A stretch of 64,000 nt of DNA from Neckera pumila (Eukaryota; Streptophyta; Bryopsida; Hypnales; Neckeraceae). Location: the NCBI GenBank assembly GCA_963969595.1, contig OZ018408.1, forward strand, positions 36,394,108-36,458,107. The letters run 5' to 3'. Shown one piece after another: positions 24,176 through 35,123 of the stretch; position 1 is the first letter of the stretch, and the number at the start of each line of letters is the position of its first letter. The notes below the pieces were generated by a model that had not been told where the DNA came from, searched no databases, and was given only the letters and a program-made list of their open reading frames with translations. The position numbers and the translations under genes were made by a program.

Positions 24176-25192
24176 GTTGTCAATGTAGCTAGAAGTTTGG
24201 AAGGTTCTATGTCAAATTACATTTTATTATAAAAGTAATACTATTAGATGCTAAATAATTTGTACTCTAATACCAAAATTTATATGGATAGTTGCTAAAT
24301 TGGTGCAATTATTATGTACTTGTATACAAAGACCAATTCAATGTACAACAACTATAATTTAGCATATATTACATTGTATAGACAGATTTTAGCTTTTGAG
24401 CCACTTATAGGTTCATTTCTAATGGCCAACCTTATAACCTTGGGATAATTTCTTAGTTCTTCTTTATAGATTTGGTCATCATAAACAAAAAATATATTAT
24501 TTTTTGATTTCCAAAGACAAAGCTATGTAATTTTCATAAGCCATAGATTTCCAATTTTTTTTTAATTTTAATTATTTAAAATTTTAAAATTTTAAAACTA
24601 GATCTTTTACAAAAAGAGGTTACAATTCTAATTTAAGCCAATTTTAAAATCCAATTGGTCAGTGTTCTTTTAAAATTGAAACTTGTAGTATCAAATTATT
24701 GCTCAAGTGAGAGGTGAAATTGAAAGAAACTTTGACTATTGGAGATCATACACTTTTATAAAGTAGGTACATTAGATGTTATTTGAATGCAGTAAAGGGT
24801 TGTTTCAGGCCCGTTCTCCAATTTGTTTTCGATGCAGGGAAGGAATGTTGGGGCTATTGTCAAAACCCTAATTACCAAAAAAAAATAATTTGCTTTTGAA
24901 ATAAATAAAGAAAAAGAAAAAAAGAAAAAGTGGCCAAAGTTCAACCATGTCACACTACTGCACTACTGTGGCACAGTGCAACGCGTTCCCTACAATCGGG
25001 AACTCGCAGCCTTTTGGGAGGGCCAAGTCTCCTCTAAAGTTTAGAACCATGTACTTTTGACAATAGTGTATGGCTATTCTAAAATGAGCCATACCCTTTT
25101 TTTCTAACCACTTCTTTATATCTAAATAGTATGTTAGATGACTTCTTGAATATTTTGTGTGGCTATATGAAACCTTCAAATGTCTCCTTTAA

Positions 25193-25646
25193 CCCCTAAA
25201 GTCCCATTGTCCCTACAAGGGACAAAATGGATTTCAGGTAGGTTCCTATGAGCTCAATTTCTGGTGAAACTTTCTGGAAATTATTAGCTTTCTGGAAATG
25301 TAATTTTTACTTCAATTGGTACCTGGAAGCAAAATTTATGCTACAATAACCTCTAAACAAGGGAGATTGGGCAGCAAAAAAATCCATAAAAAATTGAAAC
25401 AAATTTTTTATTATTTTTTTCTAATAGATTATATTTTTGTCTAAATAGAAAGCTTTTATTCATTCCATTTGGATAAATGATGTGAAAGTTACAGGGTTTC
25501 TTGTTTTGCGGGCAATCAAAGCATCTTATTGAAAAAAAAAAATTCTTTCACTTTGAATGCTGATATCTTTCAATCTGTAGGGTCAAACATCACAAGTTTT
25601 TTACCACATGATTTGAGAAAAGTATAATACAAGACATTGCGATTAG

Positions 25647-25681
<35 letters not shown>

Positions 25682-25750
25682 GATGAACGCATTAAAAGTA
25701 ACAATTTTGAGTGATTTTTGACAGAAAAATGGCTTTGGGACTTAAGGGGG
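25193..25750. mobile_element. TTAA-target element 4 (558 bp), with empty site
   Basis: TTAA flanks 25189-25192 and 25751-25754. Ends are CCCCTAAAGTCCCATTGTCC and GGGACTTAAGGGGG. Segment A has the uninterrupted site TCTCCTCTAAACCATG with a single CTAA at 9367-9370. This fixes the insert as exactly one TTAA plus the element. Confidence 0.88.
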
Positions 25751-25874
25751 TTAAACCATGAATGCAACTTCTTGAAGCATTATAATAATCTTTAGGAGTT
25801 TGTAGTGTCTTCTAGAAGATCTTAGATTTCTTATGATTAAAAAAAAGAAGACATAGTGATTATATATACCATTA

Positions 25875-26166
25875 GAAGAGATTTGAGGCCTCCAAGAGCC
25901 CGCGAGTTATCCTGTGTTCCTGCAACATTCCCGTGCAGGAAAGCTGCTGGCTGATGTGGTCGAGAGAGTGCCACGTCATTTTCAAAAATAAAAAAATAGA
26001 AAAATAAAAAATTTTGGCCTAAAAGGATATTTGGGAGAGATTTTATTTTTTTATTTTTTATTTATTTTGAAAAAAAAAAATTCTAACAGCCTGTAACGAC
26101 TGTTCACAGATTTGGCCAAATTGGGGAACGGCCCTGAAACAGCCTCCAATGCCCTCAAATCTCTTC
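25875..26166. mobile_element. TA-flanked MITE, 292 bp, with empty site
   Basis: Inverted ends GAAGAGATTTGAGG and CCTCAAATCTCTTC, with TA at 25873-25874 and 26167-26168. Segment A has one TA in the matching place (ATATCACTAAAGG, near 9491). It contains the word GTGCCACGTCA, also seen in the MITE pair at 42060 and 52455. Confidence 0.8.
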
Positions 26167-27020
26167 TAGTGTAAAGGTAAGATGAGAGGGACCTAAATGT
26201 TGCCAATACAAGCTTGATAGCTAAATTTGTTTTGTACACTTCTCTATACAACACGTTCAATTTGTGAAACTCTTGCATATATTTTTTTAGTTGTGCTACT
26301 TTTTGGTCAACTTCAAATCTTATTGCTTTGAATATCAATTCATTGTCCATGACAATTTGGACTATTTTGTTTGTTCATTTTTTCATCCAAAATAAATGGT
26401 CAACATTCTATAAGGGATGATATATAGTGTAGTTACTTTACTGAGTAAGGTACTAAAAATTGTGCCAGTTTAAAAATTGTCTTTTAAGAAAGGGGGACAA
26501 GTTGGAGTTTCCAATGAATTCACATTGAACATTTCAATAATATTATACATTGTATTCATTTCTTTACAAAAGTAAAGTAATAGGTACTTCAATTTTGTAT
26601 ACCCCTTTTAAAGAATAATCCATTTTGCTATTCATATAAAAATAAATTATTCATTATAAATTTTGCTGCCATAGATATACCACGACCTCAAAATGGTTGC
26701 AAATTATTATGAATAAAAGTTATAACTCAAATCAAACTTTTTACACTAGAAAATAATGAAGGGTTTTGCAACTACAAAGGATAAGTGGCTTTTTAGTTGC
26801 ATGGGACATTTGCGATTGGTGCTAGTTTCGGAATTCAAAATTGCCGTGGACAAATCACAATAGTTGCAAAGGACAATGAGTTTGGTTCTCATCTGACAGC
26901 CTACTAGCTAGGAACTTGGCATTGATGAACTCTTCTGAGGTAGTTGCTTATGTGGTATTTGGTGCCATGTGAGGTTGGTCACTTAATTGACAACTTGTGC
27001 AACTTGTTGGTGATTCGTTT

Positions 27021-27130
27021 GCAATTCATCTGTGACTTCTTTGTGACTCGTTTATGACTCCATTGCGACTCATCTATGACTTCACTACAATTCATTTGTA
27101 TCTTCATTGCAACTCATATGTGACTTGCAG
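27021..27130. repeat. 22-bp minisatellite, five copies
   Basis: Units start at 27021, 27043, 27065, 27087 and 27109, with consensus near GCAACTCATCTGTGACTTCA. The period is strictly 22 bp although units differ by several substitutions. Confidence 0.85.
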
Positions 27131-27757
27131 ATTTGTAGATTTTGAAATTCTAATCTCAATGATTTGTAGATTTCAAAATTTTAGATCTATTTTTTTTTAG
27201 ATTTCAAAAAAATTCAAAAATTGATATTTAAAAGATTTTACTGGTTTAGTAAACTTTCTAATTTTATAAGTTTTGAAATTTTTGGATTCTAAATATTTTT
27301 GGATTTCCAAATTATAAAAATTTCCAAATTGTAAAAATCTATACATTGTAGAAATCTTAAAATTGTAGAAATCTTAAAATTTTATTAAGAGAATCCATTA
27401 ATCAAGAGTACAATAATTTACAAGTCTTATATTTCCAACCTAATGGTACTCTTGACATTTGCTATGAGACAATTGATAAAAGACAATTGGTAAATGATTT
27501 CAGAAACAATTAAAAAGTCACCAGGAATTGACTAAAAAACGACTAGGGAATGCATAGAAAATGGCTAAGAAACAACTATCAACATTTTACAATTACAATC
27601 TTGTCCTAATTGTTTCCTAGTCATTTTTTTGTGTTTTGCAAATCAATACTTTGGATTCTATATACAAAGTGCAGATTTATCCACATCGACAACTGTGATG
27701 AATATTGGATGTAGAATAGCTCACATTCATTTTACATTTGAACTCTGTTATAACTCT

Positions 27758-27979
27758 CACTACAAGAGAAAGGGGTGTTTTAAGTGAGTTTTTAAGTATA
27801 GTCCTAGACACATGATTTTAAATAATGACCTTCAAGGAGATTTTCAGCAAAATTTTACTTAAAACACATGTACTTTAAGTAAAATTTTGCTGAAAATCTC
27901 CTTGAAGGTCATTATTTTAAATCACGTGTCTAGGACTATACTTAAAAACTCACTTAAAACACGCCTTTCTCTTGTAGTG
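27758..27979. mobile_element. CACTA-type MITE, 222 bp hairpin
   Basis: Begins CACTACAAGAGAAAGG and ends CTTTCTCTTGTAGTG, with the 3-bp duplication TCT on both sides (27755-27757, 27980-27982). CACTACAAGARAA termini and a 3-bp duplication are the signature of CACTA (CMC/En-Spm) elements. The arms pair over about 105 bp, almost the whole element. No ORF. Confidence 0.88.
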
Positions 27980-30169
27980 TCTTGTAATCCTATACTTCAT
28001 TCTATGATTGTTTTGCAACTAAAACAATGTGTATACTTCACTCTGCAATTAATTTGCGACTAAAACAATGTAGTAATTAATGATGTAAAACAATGACATA
28101 AAACAATTACATAAGATTTGATGCTAATAGAGAGGATTGCAATCGTAGGACAATCGTATAGGACAATTAATTGCTTTTCAGCCAATTGTGGCAAATACTT
28201 TTTTCTTCTAGATAAATTTCCTCTTAAAAATCAAAATAACCCTTGAACTTCATATGATTGGTCAAATCAATTTATAAAAGACTAAAAATATTTACCTCCT
28301 AAGTAATGCCTCCATTCTCATATATAGAAATAGTCAATAAATAATTGTTGTATATAGTCAACTGAACTACTATTCTTTGGCAACACAAATAATATCATGG
28401 CCAATATTTCTTTGTCAAGGTGGATCTCTTTTTTCACTTAGCCTATGCTATTAAAATGACAACTAAAGAGAATTTATCATCATTCTCATTCTCTTTGTTG
28501 TAATTTAAATCTTCAAAGACAAAATTTATGATTTTGAAATGACTATTTGGATTGATCATTTTGTGAAATGTATAATCTAAATTAATATCATTTTTTGTTT
28601 CAATAGATTATAGAAGAACATTGCAAGTTCTTATTCAAAAAATATATTTTTTTAACAAATAGAAATCTCCATATAAACTCTTTGAAAACCATTAAAGGAA
28701 AATATAATGCCCAAATTGGACCTTATTGTCTTTAAAGTATTGAATTTGTACATGAAGAAGATGAAGAAGAAGATGAATCATGAACTTTTGTATCAAGGCA
28801 GGCATCAAGAAAGATTCAATTTATTTTGTTCACGACACAAACAAATGATGTACGTTATATACAATGACCATGTCCCAAATCTTTCAAAGTAGTACTAGTT
28901 GTACGACTACTGCAAAAGTCTACAACAACACTTCCATTGCGTATTTTTGGTTGCATTTAATATTTAAACATGTGCATGGTGAATTACAGGAATGCTCATC
29001 GTGATCTAGATTTTCATTGTGAAAGTTGGATGAAAAAGTTGGATGATATTAATTTGGGACAAAAATGTGATGGGTTTTGTGATAGGAGTTGCAACATTAT
29101 AGATTTAACATAATAGATTGGAATGTGATAACTCATGTATTGTTGGCTTGTAATTAACCCATGTACTTTATAGTGGGTTCAATTCATGTACAAATTTTTT
29201 ATTCAGTTTTTAATAGAAATTTTAGCAACTTTAAAAACCTCTAGTATGCTAAAAAATGAACCAATTTTGAAACTGCAAGTGCGTTGGAATTGCAATGAAG
29301 TGCACTATAACTTCATAATAAGTGAAAAATGAATAATTTAAAATCATACAAAAGTTTGGATTGCTTTTATACACCATTTACTATTTCTTAAAGAATCTTT
29401 GGAAGATAATCAAAGATTTTCTGCAATGGGTTGAAGAACATGCAAGAAATCATACAAGAAATTCAAGTGGTATGGGATCAAGTATCTCTAAAGCAATTGT
29501 AAAGGCTCATTTCTAATATGTACCAGCAAATATAAGTAATTTTCACAAATGGTAGCAAATACTAGATGGTAGATAGTGTATAGAAAACATCAAATTCTTT
29601 GTATGCTTTTCAATGACATATGTGTATTTGTAATGATGATGAAGTAGACTTTACTTTGATTCCAACGCAATTTACAACTTGAAATTCCATTCATTTTTAG
29701 CATACACGGACCTCTTGAAGTTCTCCTAATCTCAGCAATCCAAATATTTGCAAATGAATGTGACCCTACTATACAAGCTCAAGCTATATGAAAGAGCACT
29801 CTAGTGTGTACCAAGGAAAGCAAACAGTAAGGTAGGAGCACCTATTTCCCTCTACTTCCCAGAAGCTAGCTGTTCCCTGCAACAACACCCCAATCCGTTC
29901 ATCAAGCAACCAAGCTACAGTAATGAGGTGGTTTCATGGCAATTGTAGACTTGTGCAAGTAGGACTATAGGAGTGGATACTATTCAAAAATGGGATCCCT
30001 GAGAATGGACAATGGGTGCTTTAGTCTTTGCACTTTGACCAAGCTTTCCAGAAGTAGTTTTTATAATTCAAGAGAGTTTTTTTCCTTGGCATCTCTCACT
30101 TTCTCATTTGCCTTCCATTCTATCAATTTATTTTTACATTGGCTTCATGTTTTGCTCTACATGGTTTAA

Positions 30170-31086
30170 CCCCTACAAACCCATTATCCTTTTGAGGAAC
30201 AAAATGGATTTCGGGCAGGTCACACGGCCTCAATATTTATTAATTTTTAAGATTTTTTGCATAGATAGAAAAACTTATTAGCTCTCTAGAAATATAATTT
30301 AGATTTCAATTAGTACCCGCCTGCTTGAGAGCAAAAGTTACCGCATAAAAGATCCTTTTGTTTGGTGCAATGGGGAGAAACCTCCACACAAAAAAAATTT
30401 AAAAAAATTCAAAATTTTGTTTTTTATAGATTGTAATTTCATCTATATGGGAAGCTTTGATCCATTTGATTTGGATTTGTTATGTGAAAATTACGGACAA
30501 TCTTGATTTTCCGGCAATTAGAGCATCTTCTTGGAAAAACAACTTATAGGATTCATTTTTGAATGTATTTTTCACAATTTTTCAGAAAAAAATGTTTGTC
30601 AAGTTAATTTTTCCTGCTAAATAAATCTCACCATTGAGATTATAGTGTTTCAATCCCATCTTAGAGCTATTAATGATTTAGTTTTTCTTTTGATCATAGA
30701 CCTACTTCTACTTAACAATTTTTTAAAGAATTAAAATCAAGAGTGAGTGTTTTAAAAAATAATATTAGACTCACATTTCAATTCTTCAACACAAAAAATT
30801 AAGTTCAAAGTCTATAGTGTAAAACTTTTCCACAAATGGCGGTCAAAGTTATATGAAATTGCATACTAGTGTCCAAAAAAAGAATTTTTTCCAACTTTGA
30901 ATGCTAATATCTTATAATGTGTAGGATCAAACTTCATGAGAATGAGACATAATATGAGACAAGTGAAGTACAAGATCCTATAGTTATATTAAAAAAAATA
31001 TCTTTTTTCTATTTTCTTAGATGAATGCAACAGAACTGGCGATTTTGAGTTGTTTTTGACAAAAAATGGCCTTGAGATTTAAGGGA
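30170..31086. mobile_element. TTAA-target element 5 (917 bp)
   Basis: TTAA at 30166-30169 and 31087-31090. Ends CCCCTACAAACCCATT and GATTTAAGGGA are more worn than in other copies, so it may be older. The interior resembles elements at 25193, 51398 and 60533. It sits inside a roughly 2-kb stretch missing from segment A. Confidence 0.7.
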
Positions 31087-31363
31087 TTAAACGGATGGTT
31101 ATGGGTGCTTTCACCTTATTGACAATTGGATTTGGCTATGCATGGAGTTTTTTGGGAGCATTGAGCTTGGCTGTTGGTCTCATATGTTTTGTCAAGAATT
31201 GCAAAAGTATGTGCTATTGTACAAATAAACTAGCGTACAATAGTATTGTACAATTGGGCACTGAAAGCTTACAAACTGCTTTTTTGAGCCATTCAATTTT
31301 TGTAATATGTAGATTATAATTGGTATAATTTTGGTAAGCATAATTATCATTGCATCTTTACGC

Positions 31364-31993
31364 AATCCCAATCAAGCATACCTCAATTTCAGTCTCAAAA
31401 AAACAAAACTCCATTTCATTTAAAATTCATGATTTTCCGTTATCATTGATTGAAAATCATTGAAGATGAATTTTTAAAATTTGATTGCATATATATGTAG
31501 GAAACATCTATATGCACATCTTTCCTTCTAGCAAGCATCTCCAAAAAAATTTCAAAATTCCATCCACAGAGATTTCAATGTTGGGGTGACCGTATCCAAA
31601 TTCTGTAAAATAGATAGATCTTTATTGTAATTAGATTTTTATTTTTCACCTCACATGGCAAATAATTTCATACATTTGAGCATAATGGTACAATTACTTT
31701 GCCAAAATCAAGTTAAAATATAAAGATATCCATTTCTTCAAAGTTTGATCATATGATACTTTTCATTGAGTTTTTCATTGATCATATTTTTGTTACTTAA
31801 GGGGGTGTTTTTTAATATGAAAGATGTGCATATGGATGTTCCCTATGTATTCATGCAATTGAATTAGAAAAATTCATCACCAATTGTATTTAGATAAAAT
31901 ATTATGTAAAACTACAAAAATTGACTTTTAAAATTCACCAAAAATGAAATTTTACTTTTTTGAAATTGAAATTTGGTATGCTTGATTGGATTT
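31364..31993. mobile_element. inverted-repeat element, about 630 bp, superfamily unknown
   Basis: Outer arms CCAATCAAGCATACC and GGTATGCTTGATTGG face each other. Inner arms around 31494-31530 and 31818-31850 also pair (ACATCTATATGCACATCTTTC with its inverse). No target duplication could be fixed, so the limits are approximate. Confidence 0.55.
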
Positions 31994-32966
31994 AGGAAAG
32001 AATTGAGTGATAATTATGCGAGATGAAAAAAATCCAATTTTCTTCTATGTTATGTACATATCTTTGAATGGCTCCAAAAGGCAATTTGTAAGCTTTCAAT
32101 ATCCTATTATAGACTGCCATCATAATTTTTTTGTTTCTTTTGACACAAATAAAGGAGTAACCTTAACTGCAAGGAAAAATGTAACATCTAGCCGCAAGGG
32201 GCCCTTGGCAAGACAAGGAGCACAGCTAGTGTAAGAAACTAAACTAAGTTAGTAAAAGAAAGGGCGCCCACATGGTGCCTACAGAGGTTGGTAAACAAAC
32301 CCAGCCCTTGGTAAGCTGCCATCATAAGTTTGAGTTAGTTGTTGGTCACACTCCCGCAATAAGTAAGGTAGAGGCACCCATTGTCGATTGCAGATCACTA
32401 ACAGTTTTATGACGAAGCAAATTTTTTGCATGTAGAAAAGTAGATAGTTGTAAAAAAAATTTCATTGAAAAATTGGGATCTGGGAATTGAAATTTTTTCA
32501 TGATTTTATTCCTATAGTTGAAATTACTGTAAATTTTGGGAGCCAAAAAGTACTCAGGACCATTTGCCAATCTCTAGACTCCTCCAATTCCAATCCATCA
32601 AGAATTGCTTTTTTGCTCACTATTTTGGGACATGTGTCATAACCTTATTAGTCCCTACCTTGAAAACACACATTCCAAGCTTAGATTGGATTTGTTTGGA
32701 ATTGTTCTGGCTAAGATTGGAAATAGTACCCCTATAGTTTTGGAATGGGTCCAGATTAACAATGGGTGCCTCTACTTTATGTCTTTGCAATGTCTCATCA
32801 TTAATAGCTTTTACTTAGTTGTTGGACATTCTCCCGAATTTATAAATCATTAATTAATCACTCCTAGTTTTTGACAATACTTCAATCATTACCAGAACCT
32901 GCAATTTTTCTTTGGATTTCAGAATTAGCTTACATAATACTACGTAATAGGACCCCTTTAACTTAA

Positions 32967-33603
32967 CCCCTAAATGCCCAAGGCCTGTTTTGGGCTTCCT
33001 GGAATTTGTTCTAAATTGAACAAAATGCCAACATTTTGATGAGCTATATCAGGGTTTTTTTAATTGTAACCGTACAAATTCAAACTACACATGTTAGAGA
33101 TCTTATAGGAAAAGAAAACACAACAATACCACATGTGGAGTCAAAGATTATAATGTTTGACCATGAGGGTGCTAAAATTGCAAAAAAAATTCAATCTTCT
33201 TTACACAAATCAAATCTAAAAAGTTGGTGACCAAAAAAATATGAAATTAAAGGACCTAACTTGTATAACCCCGGTCAATTTATGACTTTTTAAAATCTGC
33301 TCCACAATTTTTTTAAATGAATTTTGAATGTGATTTTTTCTCCAAGATCTAGTGTATTTGAGGCTCATTTCCAAGAGCTCTCAACACTACGGGAAGTCAA
33401 GATTGCACTTGGTACCCTTGTACAAAATCATGAATAGAAAAATCACTATCATTTATTTTCAAGATTGGATTTTTGTAGCTAAAACTAGACTTCAAGAAGA
33501 ACTTTTTAAAAATATAACCTACTAAAAATAGCAACTTGGTTAGGTTTTATTTAACTTCAAAGTTTTGCAAACACCACATTTGGGTGCCTCGGGCATTTAG
33601 GGG
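32967..33603. mobile_element. TTAA-target element 6 (637 bp)
   Basis: TTAA at 32963-32966 and 33604-33607. Ends CCCCTAAATGCCCAAGGC and GCCTCGGGCATTTAGGGG are inverse copies over the first 13 bases. No transposase frame. Confidence 0.82.
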
Positions 33604-33719
33604 TTAAAACTAACTAAACTTAGTTGGACAACTTCCTGGCCAAATCTAAAAGGACTTTTCTGTAGGTGGATTAATTTAGTTGCCTGGGAGGGTAATTTGA
33701 GGGACTGATATTCCATGTC

Positions 33720-34138
33720 GATGGGGAGTGAGCCCGCGCACATGCCAAGTTTTCTTGGCGTGTGCCGGCGGGTGTTGGCGGAGTCAGGCCTGGCGCAGGC
33801 AGATATGGCCCTGGCGGGTTTGAGCCCCGCCAGCGCCTGCGCTAGTTAATTTCTCGAGTTTCTCACCTCGTGGGTGGGGTCCCGGGGGATTTTTTTTTAA
33901 CAACGATGGACAGAGTGCACGGCCTGGGCTTCTCATTTCACCTGGAGCGGCAGGCATGGTAGGGCGTGGTGGAGCAGGCATGTGCGGGCTGCGGGCTGTG
34001 GGCTGCGGGCTGCGGGCTGAGGGCGCAGTGCCAGCCACCGGGAATTGTGCTCCGCCCATTGCCGACTCGACACCTGGCCAAGCGGATGGCGGATGGCGGG
34101 TGGCGGGTGGGATTCTGGGCATGTGCGCAGGCTCAGCG
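33720..34138. other. GC-rich island of unknown origin inside segment B
   Basis: This stretch of about 420 bp is far richer in G+C than its flanks and is absent from segment A, which resumes at CATCCACTGTTCATTTCC (11635). It has a hairpin near 33736-33764, a two-tier stem at 33793-33842 and repeats of GCGGGCTGTGGGCTGCGGGC type around 33988-34018. The open frames here are proline/alanine-rich by composition and probably not real. Confidence 0.55.
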
Positions 34139-35123
34139 ACATCCATGGTTCATTTCCAATTTCAAAGCGTTTCATTGAATATGCTAGATAATCAGAATAA
34201 ATGTTATAGAGACTAGATTGTAGCCCACTGGGACTTATAAAATGGTAGTAAGCAAACTTAATGTTTGAAATGGACAGGCACGTGAGGGTCCAGAAGCATG
34301 AAATTGTCCTCTCAAGATTGCTACAGTAGTCATCAACATGCATGACAGTTTGAAATCCAAACAATACTAGGTGTGTGGACTTCAGAGTTAACTTCTTCTA
34401 CAATTTGAGGGTTACGGATTCAGTGTCAATGAACCCTATTTCTGACAGGGGATCCAAAGGCAACACATGATGAGAATTCACATTGGAAGAGATGACTTGG
34501 ATTCTGGTTATGAGGATGATACCATGCTTCTGTCGAAGTGTTTGCACATTGCTCTAACGTGCAAAATTTGGGTAGCTTGTGGCATTTCCTACCTGCAAAG
34601 GCTGCAAACGACGAATGTGTACCTAAACTGGCTTTAGTCCTTTTATCTCCAAAGCTCCACTCCTGCACTGCCAATATAGAAGCCCTCTTTTTCGACGCAA
34701 ATGTGAAATATTAGGGATGCCACGAAGGATTTTAAACTTTGAACCTGTTAACGGAAAAACACTTGCAAAGGCGTTTGAAATTGACATATTACTTCTCAGA
34801 ACGTTACACAGCTGGTCACCAATCGAAACACACAATTAGCTGAAAAAAGATCGCTAGTGGCTTCAGCTCCTCTGTGCGTCCTAGGTACTAGGATATACAT
34901 TACACTATACGGCAATAGGTCATAGAAATATTTAAACCGACCTCTACGTCCACGTTAATGTGGTCAAAAACAGGATTCCAACTATAGGGCGCAACATAAG
35001 TTCCCCTAAAAATGCGAGCCAAAAACGGGAGTAGATTCCCACTGGACCATCCGTCTGGACGACTGGTAAAATAAACTGGAGACTCTCCTTTATTTACAGA
35101 ATAGTCCTTCCCCAGCCTGTACA

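Noticed and set aside
33784..34364. Proline/alanine-rich frames over the GC-rich island
   Set aside because: Composition-driven. Frames exist on both strands and none has a domain or splice support.
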